From: Anaerolineae bacterium
Lineage (GTDB): Bacteria > Chloroflexota > Anaerolineae > B4-G1
DNA length: 6,970 nt
Direction: 5' to 3'
Assembly (NCBI GenBank): GCA_030620125.1
Contig: JAUXFI010000111.1
Span: forward strand, 1 to 6,970
Shown here: in pieces, positions 1-5,572 of the stretch
Layout of the letters: each line of letters opens with the position of its first letter
How positions within the stretch are numbered: the stretch's first letter is position 1
Made by a program: the position numbers and the translations under genes
The notes under the pieces: generated by a model
What the model saw: the letters and a program-made list of their open reading frames with translations, nothing else
Databases searched by the model: none
Told to the model about the DNA's origin: nothing

Positions 1-2
1 AC

Positions 3-1052
3 AAGTTCGATACCTTTAGCGGCGGATGGGTGTACGTCCTGGCCGCCGAACAGACCGCTGACCAGAACGCCAGGGCCTCCGACTGGTACCAGGGCACCGC
101 TGACGCTGTCCGCAAGCAACTGAACCACATCCGTACCGCCCACCCCTCAGAAGTGCTCATCCTCTCCGGCGACCACCTGTACCGTATGGACTATCGGCTC
201 TTTATCGCCGCCCACCGCGCATACGGCGCTGACGTGACGGTGGCCGTGCAGCCAGTGACGCGGGCCGCTGCCCCGGCCCTGGGCATCCTCAAGGTGAACG
301 AGGCCGGGCGCATCGTCGAGTTTGCCGAAAAGCCCAAGGGAAAGAGTCTGGACAAGATGGCGAGCAGAGACGACCCGGAGAAGCCGTTCCTGGCCTCTAT
401 GGGTATCTACGTCTTTCAACTCGACGTGCTGGAAACGCTGCTAGAGACGCACGAGGAAGGCGATTTTGGCAAGCACATCCTGCCGGCCGCCATCGAGAGC
501 CACAAAGTCTACGCCCACGCCTTCGAAGGCTACTGGCAAGACATCGGCACCGCGCGCGCCTACTACGAGGCCAGTCTCTCCCTGGCCTTGCCGGATCCGC
601 CCTTTGACCTGTATGATCCGGAGCGCCCTATCTACACCCGGCCCCGCTACCTGCCTGGCACACGCACCGATGACTGCCACCTGGAGCGAGTCCTGCTGGC
701 CGACGGCTGCCTGCTGCAGGACGTCATCATCAACGATTCAGTCATTGGCCTGCGGAGCATCATCGGGCCCGGTGTGCGCATCTCCCGGTCGGTGATTATG
801 GGCGCCGACTTTTACGAGGACGACGCCAGCCGGGCTGCCAACCGGCAGCAGGGCATACCGGATGTGGGCATTGGCTCCGGCAGCACTATCGAGGGAGCCA
901 TCATTGACAAGAATGCCCGCATCGGTCATAATGTTATCATTCGTCCGCATCCGAAAGTTGTCGAGGTGGTGGAGACAGAGAACTATGCCATCCGCGATGG
1001 CCTCGTCATTGTGCCCAAGAACGCTATCGTCCCGGACGGAATGGTCATTTGA
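3..1052 (+). CDS. glgC: Glucose-1-phosphate adenylyltransferase (ADP-glucose pyrophosphorylase), 5'-truncated by window edge
   Basis: Makes ADP-glucose from glucose-1-phosphate and ATP, the committed step of bacterial glycogen synthesis in the cytoplasm. The frame is open to the left edge, so the GTG at 30 is an internal Val codon: the residues before it (FSGGWVYVLAAEQT) continue the family pattern. About 349 residues are visible. The family is usually 410-440, so the N-terminal nucleotide-binding loop lies outside the window. Visible in order: WYQGTADAV, LSGDHLYRMDY (sugar-nucleotide site), FAEKPKG, SMGIYVF, DFGKHILPAAI and YWQDIGT. A C-terminal left-handed beta-helix follows, with MGADFYE, GSTIEGAIIDKNARIGHNV and IRDGLVIVPKNA. 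This C-terminal style resembles cyanobacterial and Chloroflexota enzymes. No clear U-rich terminator follows the TGA, and the next gene has its own promoter. The identification is firm. Allosteric behaviour cannot be read from the sequence. Confidence 0.96.
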   Translation, partial: KFDTFSGGWVYVLAAEQTADQNARASDWYQGTADAVRKQLNHIRTAHPSEVLILSGDHLYRMDYRLFIAAHRAYGADVTVAVQPVTRAAAPALGILKVNEAGRIVEFAEKPKGKSLDKMASRDDPEKPFLASMGIYVFQLDVLETLLETHEEGDFGKHILPAAIESHKVYAHAFEGYWQDIGTARAYYEASLSLALPDPPFDLYDPERPIYTRPRYLPGTRTDDCHLERVLLADGCLLQDVIINDSVIGLRSIIGPGVRISRSVIMGADFYEDDASRAANRQQGIPDVGIGSGSTIEGAIIDKNARIGHNVIIRPHPKVVEVVETENYAIRDGLVIVPKNAIVPDGMVI

Positions 1053-1180
1053 ACGCCAATGACCCCAAACTTGAGCGTAATTATGAGGAATATCGAGCAC
1101 GGAGGATTGTAGGGGGACGAGTAAAGAAGAAAAGCACGTCTACCCCACGATGACGAATCGCTGCACAAGCCCACTGCGAT

Positions 1181-1209
1181 TTGGCTAATCGGAAAAAAGA
1201 GAGTAAAAT
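1181..1209 (+). promoter_or_regulatory. Predicted sigma70-type promoter of the AOR-FIST operon
   Basis: TTGGCT at 1181-1186 (4 of 6 to the -35 consensus) is separated by exactly 17 bp from TAAAAT at 1204-1209 (5 of 6 to the -10 consensus). The spacer is A-rich (GGAAAAAAGA). Transcription would start around 1215-1218, giving a leader of about 60 nt. The promoter ahead of the ABC permease (TTGCCC, 17 bp, TAAAAT) has the same -10 and spacing. The call rests on sequence pattern only. Confidence 0.6.
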
Positions 1210-1218
1210 CATACCAAA

Positions 1219-1247
1219 CCGGACATGTCCGGCGACAAATGCGCCGG
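1219..1247 (+). promoter_or_regulatory. Perfect 14-bp palindrome (operator-like) overlapping a second leader hairpin
   Basis: CCGGACATGTCCGG at 1219-1232 equals its own reverse complement over 14 bp. It begins 9 bp after the predicted -10 box, the classic place for a repressor dimer to block a promoter. In RNA it could form CCGGA/UCCGG closed by a CAUG loop. Its right half also pairs forward: CCGGCG (1229-1234) with CGCCGG (1242-1247), loop 1235-1241. The two hairpins cannot form together. Whether this is a DNA operator, an mRNA 5' hairpin or chance is not settled by the sequence. Operator is my preferred reading. Confidence 0.45.
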
Positions 1248-1276
1248 GCCATCACAGAGCAGGAAAGGAGACAAGT

Positions 1277-3130
1277 ATGGAAAACGGATATTGGAACAAG
1301 ATTCTGAGGGTGGACCTGACCTCCGGCAAGGTCTCCTCCGAGGGGGTCGGCGAGGAGGTCTGGCGGCAGGTCATCGGCGGGGCGGGCTTTGGGGCCAGGG
1401 TGCTCCTCCAGGAGACACCCGGCAAACTCGACCCTCTTTCCCCCGACAACCGCCTGATCTTTGCCATAGGCCCCTTCCAGAGCGTCCCTCTCCCCGGCAA
1501 CGCCAAGTGGAGCGTGGTCACCAAGTCGCCCCTCACCGGGACCTTCCTCGACTCTGCCGGTGGGGCGGGATGGGCGCCCCTCTTCAAGGGCTGCGGCTAC
1601 GACGCGCTCGTCATCCAGGGTCGAGCCGAGAAGCCGGTCTACCTGTGGATCACCGAGGAGGGGGTGGAGATCAGGGACGCCGCCCGCCTCTGGGGGATGG
1701 ATGCCGTCGAGGCTCCCGAGGCGATCAAGGACGACCTGGGCCAGCCCAGGGCCAGCGTAGTGACCATTGGCCCGGCGGGCGAGAGGATGAACCCCATCGC
1801 CTGCATCGTCGCCGACGGACACAGTTTCGCCGGGCGAGGTGGGGCAGGGGCGGTGATGGGCTCGAAAAACCTCAAAGCAGTGGCCGTCTATGGCCGCCAG
1901 GAGACGCCTGTCTTCAACCGGGAAAAGGCGCGGGCCTTTGCCAAAGAGTTGATGCGGCAGATCAAGCGCGACGGGGCCGGCTTCCGGGAGACGGGCACGC
2001 CCGGAGTGATCGTACCGCTGGAGGAGATCGGCGATACCCCGATCAAGTACTGGACGGGCGACGTCTGGCACGAGGGGGCCAGGCTGCTGGGCACGCCGCA
2101 CTACACGGAGGTGCTGAACGCCAAGCCGTGGCCCTGCACGAACTGTCCCATTGGCTGCCACCGCCACATCGTGGTGGAGGAGCCGGCCAAATACGCCGTG
2201 GAGGGCAGCGGCCCTGAGTACGAATCCCTGGGGATGCTGGGCGCCTCCTGCCTGGTGGATGACGTCAAGGCCGTCGCCAAGGCCAACGACGTCTGCAACC
2301 GGGAGGGGATAGACTCTGTCTCCGCCGGGGCATTCGCGGGCTTCCTGATGGAGTGCTACGAGAAGGGGTTCATCACCAGGGAGGACACAGGCGGCCTGGA
2401 GATAAAGTGGGGAGACGGCGACGTGCTGATCGAGCTGGTGCAGCAGGTCGCCTCCGGCGAGGGGCTGGGCGCGCTCTTCTCCGAGGGGATCGTGGGAGCG
2501 GCAAAGAGGATAGGCAAAGGCACGGAGGGATCAATCGTCCACGTAAAGAACCTGGACTTTCCGGCTCACGACGCCCGCGCCGTGTTTGGCCTGGCCGTCA
2601 ACTATGCCACCGGCACCCGGGGGGCCTGTCACGAGAGGGGCGACCCCGAGGCTGCCGCTCTGGGGCTGGCCTATCCGGAACTGGGATTCCCCGAGCCGCC
2701 CGACCGCTTCGATATGGACATCGCTGCCAAAGTGGCCCAGGTCTATCAGGATGCCAGCGGCCTCTACAACCTGCTCACCTTGTGCAAGTTCATCGTCAAA
2801 GGGGCCACCCTCACGCTCACCCAGATCAAAGACGTCTTCAACCTCATCACCGGCTGGGAGTGGGAGGTGGAGGACCTCATCCGTGCCCAGGAGCGGGCCT
2901 TTACCCTCCAGCGACTGGTGAACGTGCGGGATGGCATCTCCCGTCAGGACGACGTACTGCCCAGGAAGATGTTCATACCCGCCAAAGAGGGTGGCAGGGC
3001 CGGCAAGATCCCCGAGCCCTTCGAGAAGGCGCTCAATGAGTACTACAGGTTGAGAGGTTGGGACGAGAACGGCGTCCCGACCGAGGAGACCCTGCGAAAG
3101 TTGGGTCTGGAAGAGTTCATCTCTATATAG
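1277..3130 (+). CDS. Tungsten/molybdenum bispyranopterin aldehyde:ferredoxin oxidoreductase (AOR) family protein
   Basis: Predicted cytoplasmic oxidoreductase of the AOR family, whose members use a W or Mo bispyranopterin plus one [4Fe-4S] cluster, classically to oxidise aldehydes to acids with ferredoxin. The ATG at 1277 has AAGGAG 6 nt upstream and gives 617 residues, normal for the family. A longer frame from a TTG at 1181 would begin on the predicted -35 box, so I rejected it. The N-terminal domain (about 1-205) begins GYWNKILRVDL, continues with IGGAGFGARVL and ends with AGRGGAGAVMGSKNLKAV. Cluster ligands are C287, C290 and C294 (CTNCPIGC), with C503 (TLCKF) as the likely fourth. GPEYES (312-317), NREGID (341-346) and RGACH (448-452) match conserved cofactor-domain motifs. 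The second pterin motif, DxxGLC in classical AORs, reads NLLTLC here (498-503), so this is probably not a textbook AOR. The substrate is unknown. It is first in an operon with a FIST-domain protein. Confidence 0.93.
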   Translation: MENGYWNKILRVDLTSGKVSSEGVGEEVWRQVIGGAGFGARVLLQETPGKLDPLSPDNRLIFAIGPFQSVPLPGNAKWSVVTKSPLTGTFLDSAGGAGWAPLFKGCGYDALVIQGRAEKPVYLWITEEGVEIRDAARLWGMDAVEAPEAIKDDLGQPRASVVTIGPAGERMNPIACIVADGHSFAGRGGAGAVMGSKNLKAVAVYGRQETPVFNREKARAFAKELMRQIKRDGAGFRETGTPGVIVPLEEIGDTPIKYWTGDVWHEGARLLGTPHYTEVLNAKPWPCTNCPIGCHRHIVVEEPAKYAVEGSGPEYESLGMLGASCLVDDVKAVAKANDVCNREGIDSVSAGAFAGFLMECYEKGFITREDTGGLEIKWGDGDVLIELVQQVASGEGLGALFSEGIVGAAKRIGKGTEGSIVHVKNLDFPAHDARAVFGLAVNYATGTRGACHERGDPEAAALGLAYPELGFPEPPDRFDMDIAAKVAQVYQDASGLYNLLTLCKFIVKGATLTLTQIKDVFNLITGWEWEVEDLIRAQERAFTLQRLVNVRDGISRQDDVLPRKMFIPAKEGGRAGKIPEPFEKALNEYYRLRGWDENGVPTEETLRKLGLEEFISI

Positions 3131-3150
3131 TCAGAAGAAAGGAGACACAC

Positions 3151-4329
3151 ATGTTGAAAGCAGGCGTTTATTGGAGCGAGGAGGCCGATGCCCACAAAGC
3201 GGGCAAAGAATCGGCCGAAAAGGCCCTGGCGGAACTCGATGAAAAGGCAGGCTTTGCCCTGGCCTTTTGCACCGTGGATTACGACGAGGCTGCCTTCATA
3301 AAGGGCGTCAAGGAGGCCCTGGGGGACGTCCCGCTCATGGGCTGCACTTCCTTCACCGGCATCCTCACCCCCGGCGGCTTCATCCACGAGGAAGGCGGCG
3401 TGGGAGGGGTGATGCTCCTCGCCTCGCCGGAGATGGAGTTCGGCGTCGGCGGGAGCGAGATCGGCGACGACCCGCGAGCGGCGGGCCAGAAGGCGGTGCG
3501 GGCGGCCATTGCCCAGGCCGGCAAGGGCGAGACCGACCCCGTCTCCGCCTTTCTCATGATCGCCCCTCCGGGCGCGGAGGAGACGCTCATCAAGGGCATC
3601 GAGGACGTTGTGGGCCGGGTGCCGATGATCGGCGGGAGCGCCGGTGACAACACCATCGAGGGCTTTTGGAAAGAGTTCGCCAACTATGAGGTCTATGCCA
3701 ACGGGGTGATGGTGGGCGTGCTCTACTCCGACCTGCCCTTTGGGACGGGCTACACCGGCTACTACGAGCCGACCGGCAAGCAGGGCGTCATCACCAAAGT
3801 AGAAGGCAAGCGCACCCTGGTAGAGATAGACGGCAAGAAGGCGCTGGAGGTCTATGCCGGGTGGCGGGGGATGAAGGCGGAGGATCTGCTGGGCGCTGAA
3901 CTCCTGGGCGCCGCCATCCCCTTCCCGCTGGGCGTGCGCGACGTCAGCGGCGACCTGTGGTGGGTACGCCACCCCCTGGGGGGCAACGAGGACGGCTCCA
4001 TGGCCATCGGCAACGACCTGGCCGAGGGGACGGCGGTGATGATGATGGAGGCCACGCTGGACGAGATAGTCCAAGGCGCGAGCGAGGTGGTCAAGATGGC
4101 CCTCGACGACCTGGACGGTGAGGCCGGGGCGGTGATCATCGCCCACTGCGGCGGCCGGGCCGCGGCTCTGGGGCCGGAAAAGATGGAGCAGGTAGGGGCC
4201 GACATCAAGGCGGCTCTAGGGGACATTCCCTTCATCGGCTTTTGCACCTTTGGGGAACAAGGCTACACCGAGTGGACGGCCAATGGAGCCGGCGGCCTGA
4301 TGCTGGCTGCGCTGGCGCTGGGGAAGTAA
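3151..4329 (+). CDS. Stand-alone FIST N / FIST C domain protein (predicted small-ligand sensor)
   Basis: A 392-residue soluble protein with both halves of the FIST module and no output domain. FIST modules usually occur in signal transduction proteins (histidine kinases, chemoreceptors, cyclases) and have been proposed to bind small ligands such as amino acids. The start ATG has AAAGGAG 6 nt upstream. An earlier in-frame start at 3058 would overlap the upstream gene and is not needed. FIST N covers about residues 25-215, with GCTSFTG (64-70) and GGSAGD (161-166). FIST C covers about 225-390, with CGGR (333-336) and FIGFCTFGEQG (361-371). No signal peptide or membrane segment is visible. The gene starts 20 nt after the AOR-family stop with a nearly identical ribosome-binding context, so the two are almost certainly cotranscribed. 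That suggests sensing of, or a chaperone-like role around, the AOR substrate. This role is inference. Confidence 0.9.
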   Translation: MLKAGVYWSEEADAHKAGKESAEKALAELDEKAGFALAFCTVDYDEAAFIKGVKEALGDVPLMGCTSFTGILTPGGFIHEEGGVGGVMLLASPEMEFGVGGSEIGDDPRAAGQKAVRAAIAQAGKGETDPVSAFLMIAPPGAEETLIKGIEDVVGRVPMIGGSAGDNTIEGFWKEFANYEVYANGVMVGVLYSDLPFGTGYTGYYEPTGKQGVITKVEGKRTLVEIDGKKALEVYAGWRGMKAEDLLGAELLGAAIPFPLGVRDVSGDLWWVRHPLGGNEDGSMAIGNDLAEGTAVMMMEATLDEIVQGASEVVKMALDDLDGEAGAVIIAHCGGRAAALGPEKMEQVGADIKAALGDIPFIGFCTFGEQGYTEWTANGAGGLMLAALALGK

Positions 4330-4344
4330 TCTCCCGGTAAGAAG

Positions 4345-4375
4345 GAGACGCCAGCCTCATTGAGGCTGGCGTCTC
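4345..4375 (+). terminator. Strong hairpin closing the AOR-FIST operon, without a T-tract
   Basis: GAGACGCCAGCCTCA (4345-4359) and TGAGGCTGGCGTCTC (4361-4375) are perfect reverse complements around a single T, in practice a 13-bp GC-rich stem with a 5-nt loop. It begins 15 nt after the FIST stop. The sequence after the stem (TATGGGTG) has no run of T, so it is not a textbook intrinsic terminator. It may work as a U-poor terminator, a 3'-end stabiliser, or a terminator for transcription from the other side, where the flank reads CTTCTT. Confidence 0.6.
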
Positions 4376-4472
4376 TATGGGTGAATATGTGCGACATAGA
4401 GTCCAAAGGTATCTCCTCAACAAGTCGGGGGGTGTTTACGGTAGAGGCAGTTTCCACGCCATTGGGCTGTCT

Positions 4473-4510
4473 CCCCCCCCCCCTCCAATCCCCCCCATAG
4501 GGAGGAGGTG
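4473..4510. repeat. Poly-C tract and C-rich/G-rich low-complexity segment
   Basis: A run of 11 C (4473-4483) is followed by a run of 7 C (4490-4496) and then the G-rich complement-like GGGAGGAGG (4500-4508). The CCTCC and GGAGG parts can pair, so this may be a degenerate palindromic repeat. Homopolymers of this length are prone to slippage and to sequencing or assembly error. No coding function is evident. Confidence 0.6.
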
Positions 4511-4674
4511 CAGGGTTGTTCAGTTCTACTCTCCAAGGCTCGCAGCCCCCGTCCCCGGGGGCGTCTTGGGGCAGAAAACCGTCCTAAAGGCGATGTTCCG
4601 TTGCATGAGCCGCCCTCGAGGACGGGGGCTATGAGCGTTTTATGCCGAGAACTCGTTAGAACTGAACAGCCCTG
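4511..4674. mobile_element. MITE-like 164-bp element with 18-bp terminal inverted repeats
   Basis: CAGGGTTGTTCAGTTCTA (4511-4528) and TAGAACTGAACAGCCCTG (4657-4674) are inverted copies matching at 17 of 18 positions. A second, inner inverted pair is perfect over 11 bp: AGCCCCCGTCC (4544-4554) and GGACGGGGGCT (4620-4630). The interior encodes no transposase. GGAGGTG occurs directly next to the left end (4504-4510) and 3 nt beyond the right end (4678-4684). That could be a remnant of a target duplication, but the sequence is too G-rich to be sure. The structure fits a non-autonomous miniature element or a large folded intergenic repeat. Copy number elsewhere would decide. Confidence 0.55.
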
Positions 4675-4704
4675 GGGGGAGGTGGCAGGTGTGGCGCACT
4701 CCCT

Positions 4705-4716
4705 CCCCACGTGGGG
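4705..4716. repeat. Perfect 12-bp palindrome
   Basis: CCCCACGTGGGG is self-complementary over 12 bp. The flanks (CCCT before, GGAA after) add at most one wobble and one further pair. It lies between the MITE-like element and the next repeat block, too far from any start codon to be an obvious operator. It is probably part of the same G/C-rich repeat family as 4473-4510. Confidence 0.45.
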
Positions 4717-4724
4717 GGAAGATA

Positions 4725-4791
4725 CATTCCTCGACTCCCTTCAGTCCCTTCGACAAGCTCAGAACAGGCTCAGAACAGGCTGCTCGGAATG
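4725..4791. repeat. Intergenic repeat block with imperfect terminal inversion and a tandem 11-mer
   Basis: The block begins CATTCCTCGACT and ends GCTCGGAATG, so its outer 6 bp are inverted copies (4725-4730 and 4786-4791). Inside, GCTCAGAACAG occurs twice in exact tandem (4757-4767 and 4768-4778), followed by GCT. The words TTCGACAAGCTCAG and CTCGGAATGA recall REP-like intergenic repeats I have seen in Chloroflexota-type genomes. That resemblance is from memory. No gene is encoded. Confidence 0.5.
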
Positions 4792-4845
4792 ACGATGCCT
4801 GGGTAATTACGCTTTGGCGGTGACGCCGCTCTGATTAACGAAACC

Positions 4846-4899
4846 TTGACCGAATATTAACGTGCTGTTTAACTAGATTTAAGAGTCCTGGACTATACT
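4846..4899 (+). promoter_or_regulatory. Possible promoter(s) of the PAP2-like/surE operon
   Basis: TTGACC (4846-4851, 5 of 6 to the -35 consensus) lies 17 bp before TTAACT (4869-4874, 4 of 6 to the -10 consensus). A better -10-like box, TATACT, is at 4894-4899 but lacks a good -35 at normal spacing. The stretch is clearly more AT-rich than its surroundings, which supports a promoter here. Which box is used cannot be decided by eye. Confidence 0.45.
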
Positions 4900-4918
4900 G
4901 CTGCTATGAGGGCCAAAT

Positions 4919-4942
4919 CGTAAACACGGTGGTTTACGGAGG
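4919..4942 (+). promoter_or_regulatory. Inverted repeat abutting the Shine-Dalgarno of the PAP2-like gene
   Basis: CGTAAAC (4919-4925) and GTTTACG (4932-4938) are perfect 7-bp inverted copies around a 6-nt loop. The last base of the 3' arm is the first G of the Shine-Dalgarno GGAGG (4938-4942), which is 10 nt before the ATG at 4953. As RNA the hairpin could partly mask the ribosome site. As DNA it could be an operator. Both roles are inference. Confidence 0.4.
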
Positions 4943-4952
4943 TTCCGTCGTT

Positions 4953-5570
4953 ATGGCAGTACAGGACAAAGCGCACATGGATGTAGTCATCATTTCCGAG
5001 GCCTGGGGTGGGCGACTGGCCTATGCCATCTCGCAAGTCGGCAGCCCGCCTGTGCTCACTGCTACCGCAATAGCCCTGAATGGTTCGATGCTCTCCAGCC
5101 CCCGCGCCTGGATGTGGGCAGGGATTCACATACTCCTCGCTATTTTGGCCCCGCTGCTCTACCTGGTCTGGCTGGTGCGCCAGGGCCTGGCCAACGACCT
5201 GGACGTGCAGCTTCGCCAGCAACGGATCAAACCGATGCTCTTTACCGTCGTCTGCGCCGGGCTGGCCTGGCTTGTGCTGCTGCTCGGCGCTGCCCCCCAG
5301 CCGATGGTCGTCCTGGCCGGCGCGCTGTGGGTGCAAGCGGCGATGATCTTTGTCATCACCCTGCGCTGGAAGGTCAGCGTACACTGCACGGCGGCGGCCG
5401 GAACTGCGACGGTGGCGTGGTTTCTGATGGGGACGCCCCTGCCGTTGCTCATTGGCGTGCTGCTCATCGCCTGGTCGCGCGTGCGGCTGCGCCGCCATAC
5501 TCTGGCCCAGACCATCGCTGGTATGTTGCTGGGTCTCGCTGTTTTTCTGCCGATTACAAGGAGTATCTAA
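4953..5570 (+). CDS. PAP2-superfamily-like integral membrane protein (predicted phosphatase)
   Basis: A 205-residue membrane protein. I chose the ATG at 4953 because GGAGG lies 10 nt upstream; the GTG at 4929 falls inside the leader hairpin. Hydrophobic segments lie near residues 55-75, 96-113, 117-136, 147-172 and 183-200. The C-terminal half carries a recognisable but modified PAP2 phosphatase signature. LRQQRIKP (87-94) stands for the basic first motif, KVSVH (140-144) for the PSGH motif with H144, and SRVRLRRHTLAQ (175-186) fits SR-x5-H-x3-D with the final Asp replaced by Gln. R176 and H182 are kept, so lipid- or polyprenyl-phosphate hydrolysis is possible but unproven. The gene ends 2 nt before surE, whose Shine-Dalgarno lies within its last codons, so the two are translationally linked. 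It could alternatively be a PAP2-fold protein without activity. Confidence 0.72.
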   Translation: MAVQDKAHMDVVIISEAWGGRLAYAISQVGSPPVLTATAIALNGSMLSSPRAWMWAGIHILLAILAPLLYLVWLVRQGLANDLDVQLRQQRIKPMLFTVVCAGLAWLVLLLGAAPQPMVVLAGALWVQAAMIFVITLRWKVSVHCTAAAGTATVAWFLMGTPLPLLIGVLLIAWSRVRLRRHTLAQTIAGMLLGLAVFLPITRSI

Positions 5571-5572
5571 CT

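Larger units (their letters stand above)
1053..1276 (+). other. Intergenic region between glgC and the AOR operon
   Basis: This 224-nt gap contains no credible gene. The first 100 nt show nothing recognisable and no classical terminator for glgC. An inverted repeat AATCGC (1156-1161) / GCGATT (1176-1181) could form a 6-bp stem with a 14-nt loop, but no T-run follows, so it is not a convincing terminator. The right half carries the promoter, palindrome and leader hairpins listed separately. I looked for a molybdenum-cofactor-type aptamer ahead of the AOR gene and saw none. Confidence 0.6.
4376..4952 (+). other. Gene-free, repeat-rich intergenic region
   Basis: About 575 bp with no credible gene. 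The small open frames here have low-complexity Pro/Arg/Ser-rich translations, run across inverted repeats and match no family I know. From 4380 to 4460 I see nothing specific. From 4464 to 4791 the region is a run of repeats, listed separately. From 4846 onward it becomes AT-rich and carries the promoter and leader of the PAP2-like/surE operon. A small GGCG-GTGA-CGCC hairpin lies at 4816-4827. Confidence 0.7.

Noticed and set aside
1156..1181. Terminator for glgC formed by AATCGC/GCGATT
   Set aside because: The stem is short, the loop is 14 nt and no T-run follows. It also overlaps the predicted -35 box.
1181..1276. N-terminal extension of the AOR-family protein from a TTG at 1181
   Set aside because: It would place the start on the predicted -35 box. 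The ATG at 1277 has an excellent Shine-Dalgarno, and the family N-terminus begins there.
1053..1276. A second cofactor riboswitch upstream of the AOR-family gene
   Set aside because: I searched for the CUCCG, GGGAGG/CCUCCC and GGAAAGGAG signatures seen at 6551-6644. Only a bare AGGAAAGGAGA that serves as the ribosome site is present, with no partner stems.
983..2167. 394-codon open frame on the minus strand opposite the AOR-family gene
   Set aside because: It lies opposite a well-supported gene, has low-complexity composition and shows no family motifs. It is a by-product of GC-rich codon use.
1225..2217. 330-codon + strand frame overlapping the AOR-family gene, and a similar one at 2353-3039
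   Set aside because: These are shifted-frame readings of the AOR-family gene, rich in Arg/Gly/Pro. A frameshifted pair was considered, but the main frame is unbroken through to the stop.
3058..3150. Extended start of the FIST protein inside the AOR-family gene
   Set aside because: The extension has no FIST similarity. The ATG at 3151 has AAAGGAG at ideal spacing.
3043..4146. 367-codon open frame on the minus strand opposite the FIST gene
   Set aside because: Its His/Gly/Arg-rich translation has no recognisable domain, and the + strand gene has clear FIST motifs and a good ribosome site.
4473..4791. CRISPR array or tRNA/rRNA gene in the repeat region
   Set aside because: There are no regularly spaced direct repeats with unique spacers and no cloverleaf or rRNA signature. 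The repeats are inverted or immediately tandem.
4377..4792. Small open frames (85, 94 and 97 codons) in the repeat region
   Set aside because: They run through inverted repeats and homopolymers, have Pro/Arg/Ser-rich low-complexity translations and lack good ribosome sites.
5114..5572. Extended start of SurE within the membrane-protein gene
   Set aside because: Those 153 codons are a shifted-frame reading of the PAP2-like gene. The GTG at 5573 has its own Shine-Dalgarno and starts the SurE fold directly.
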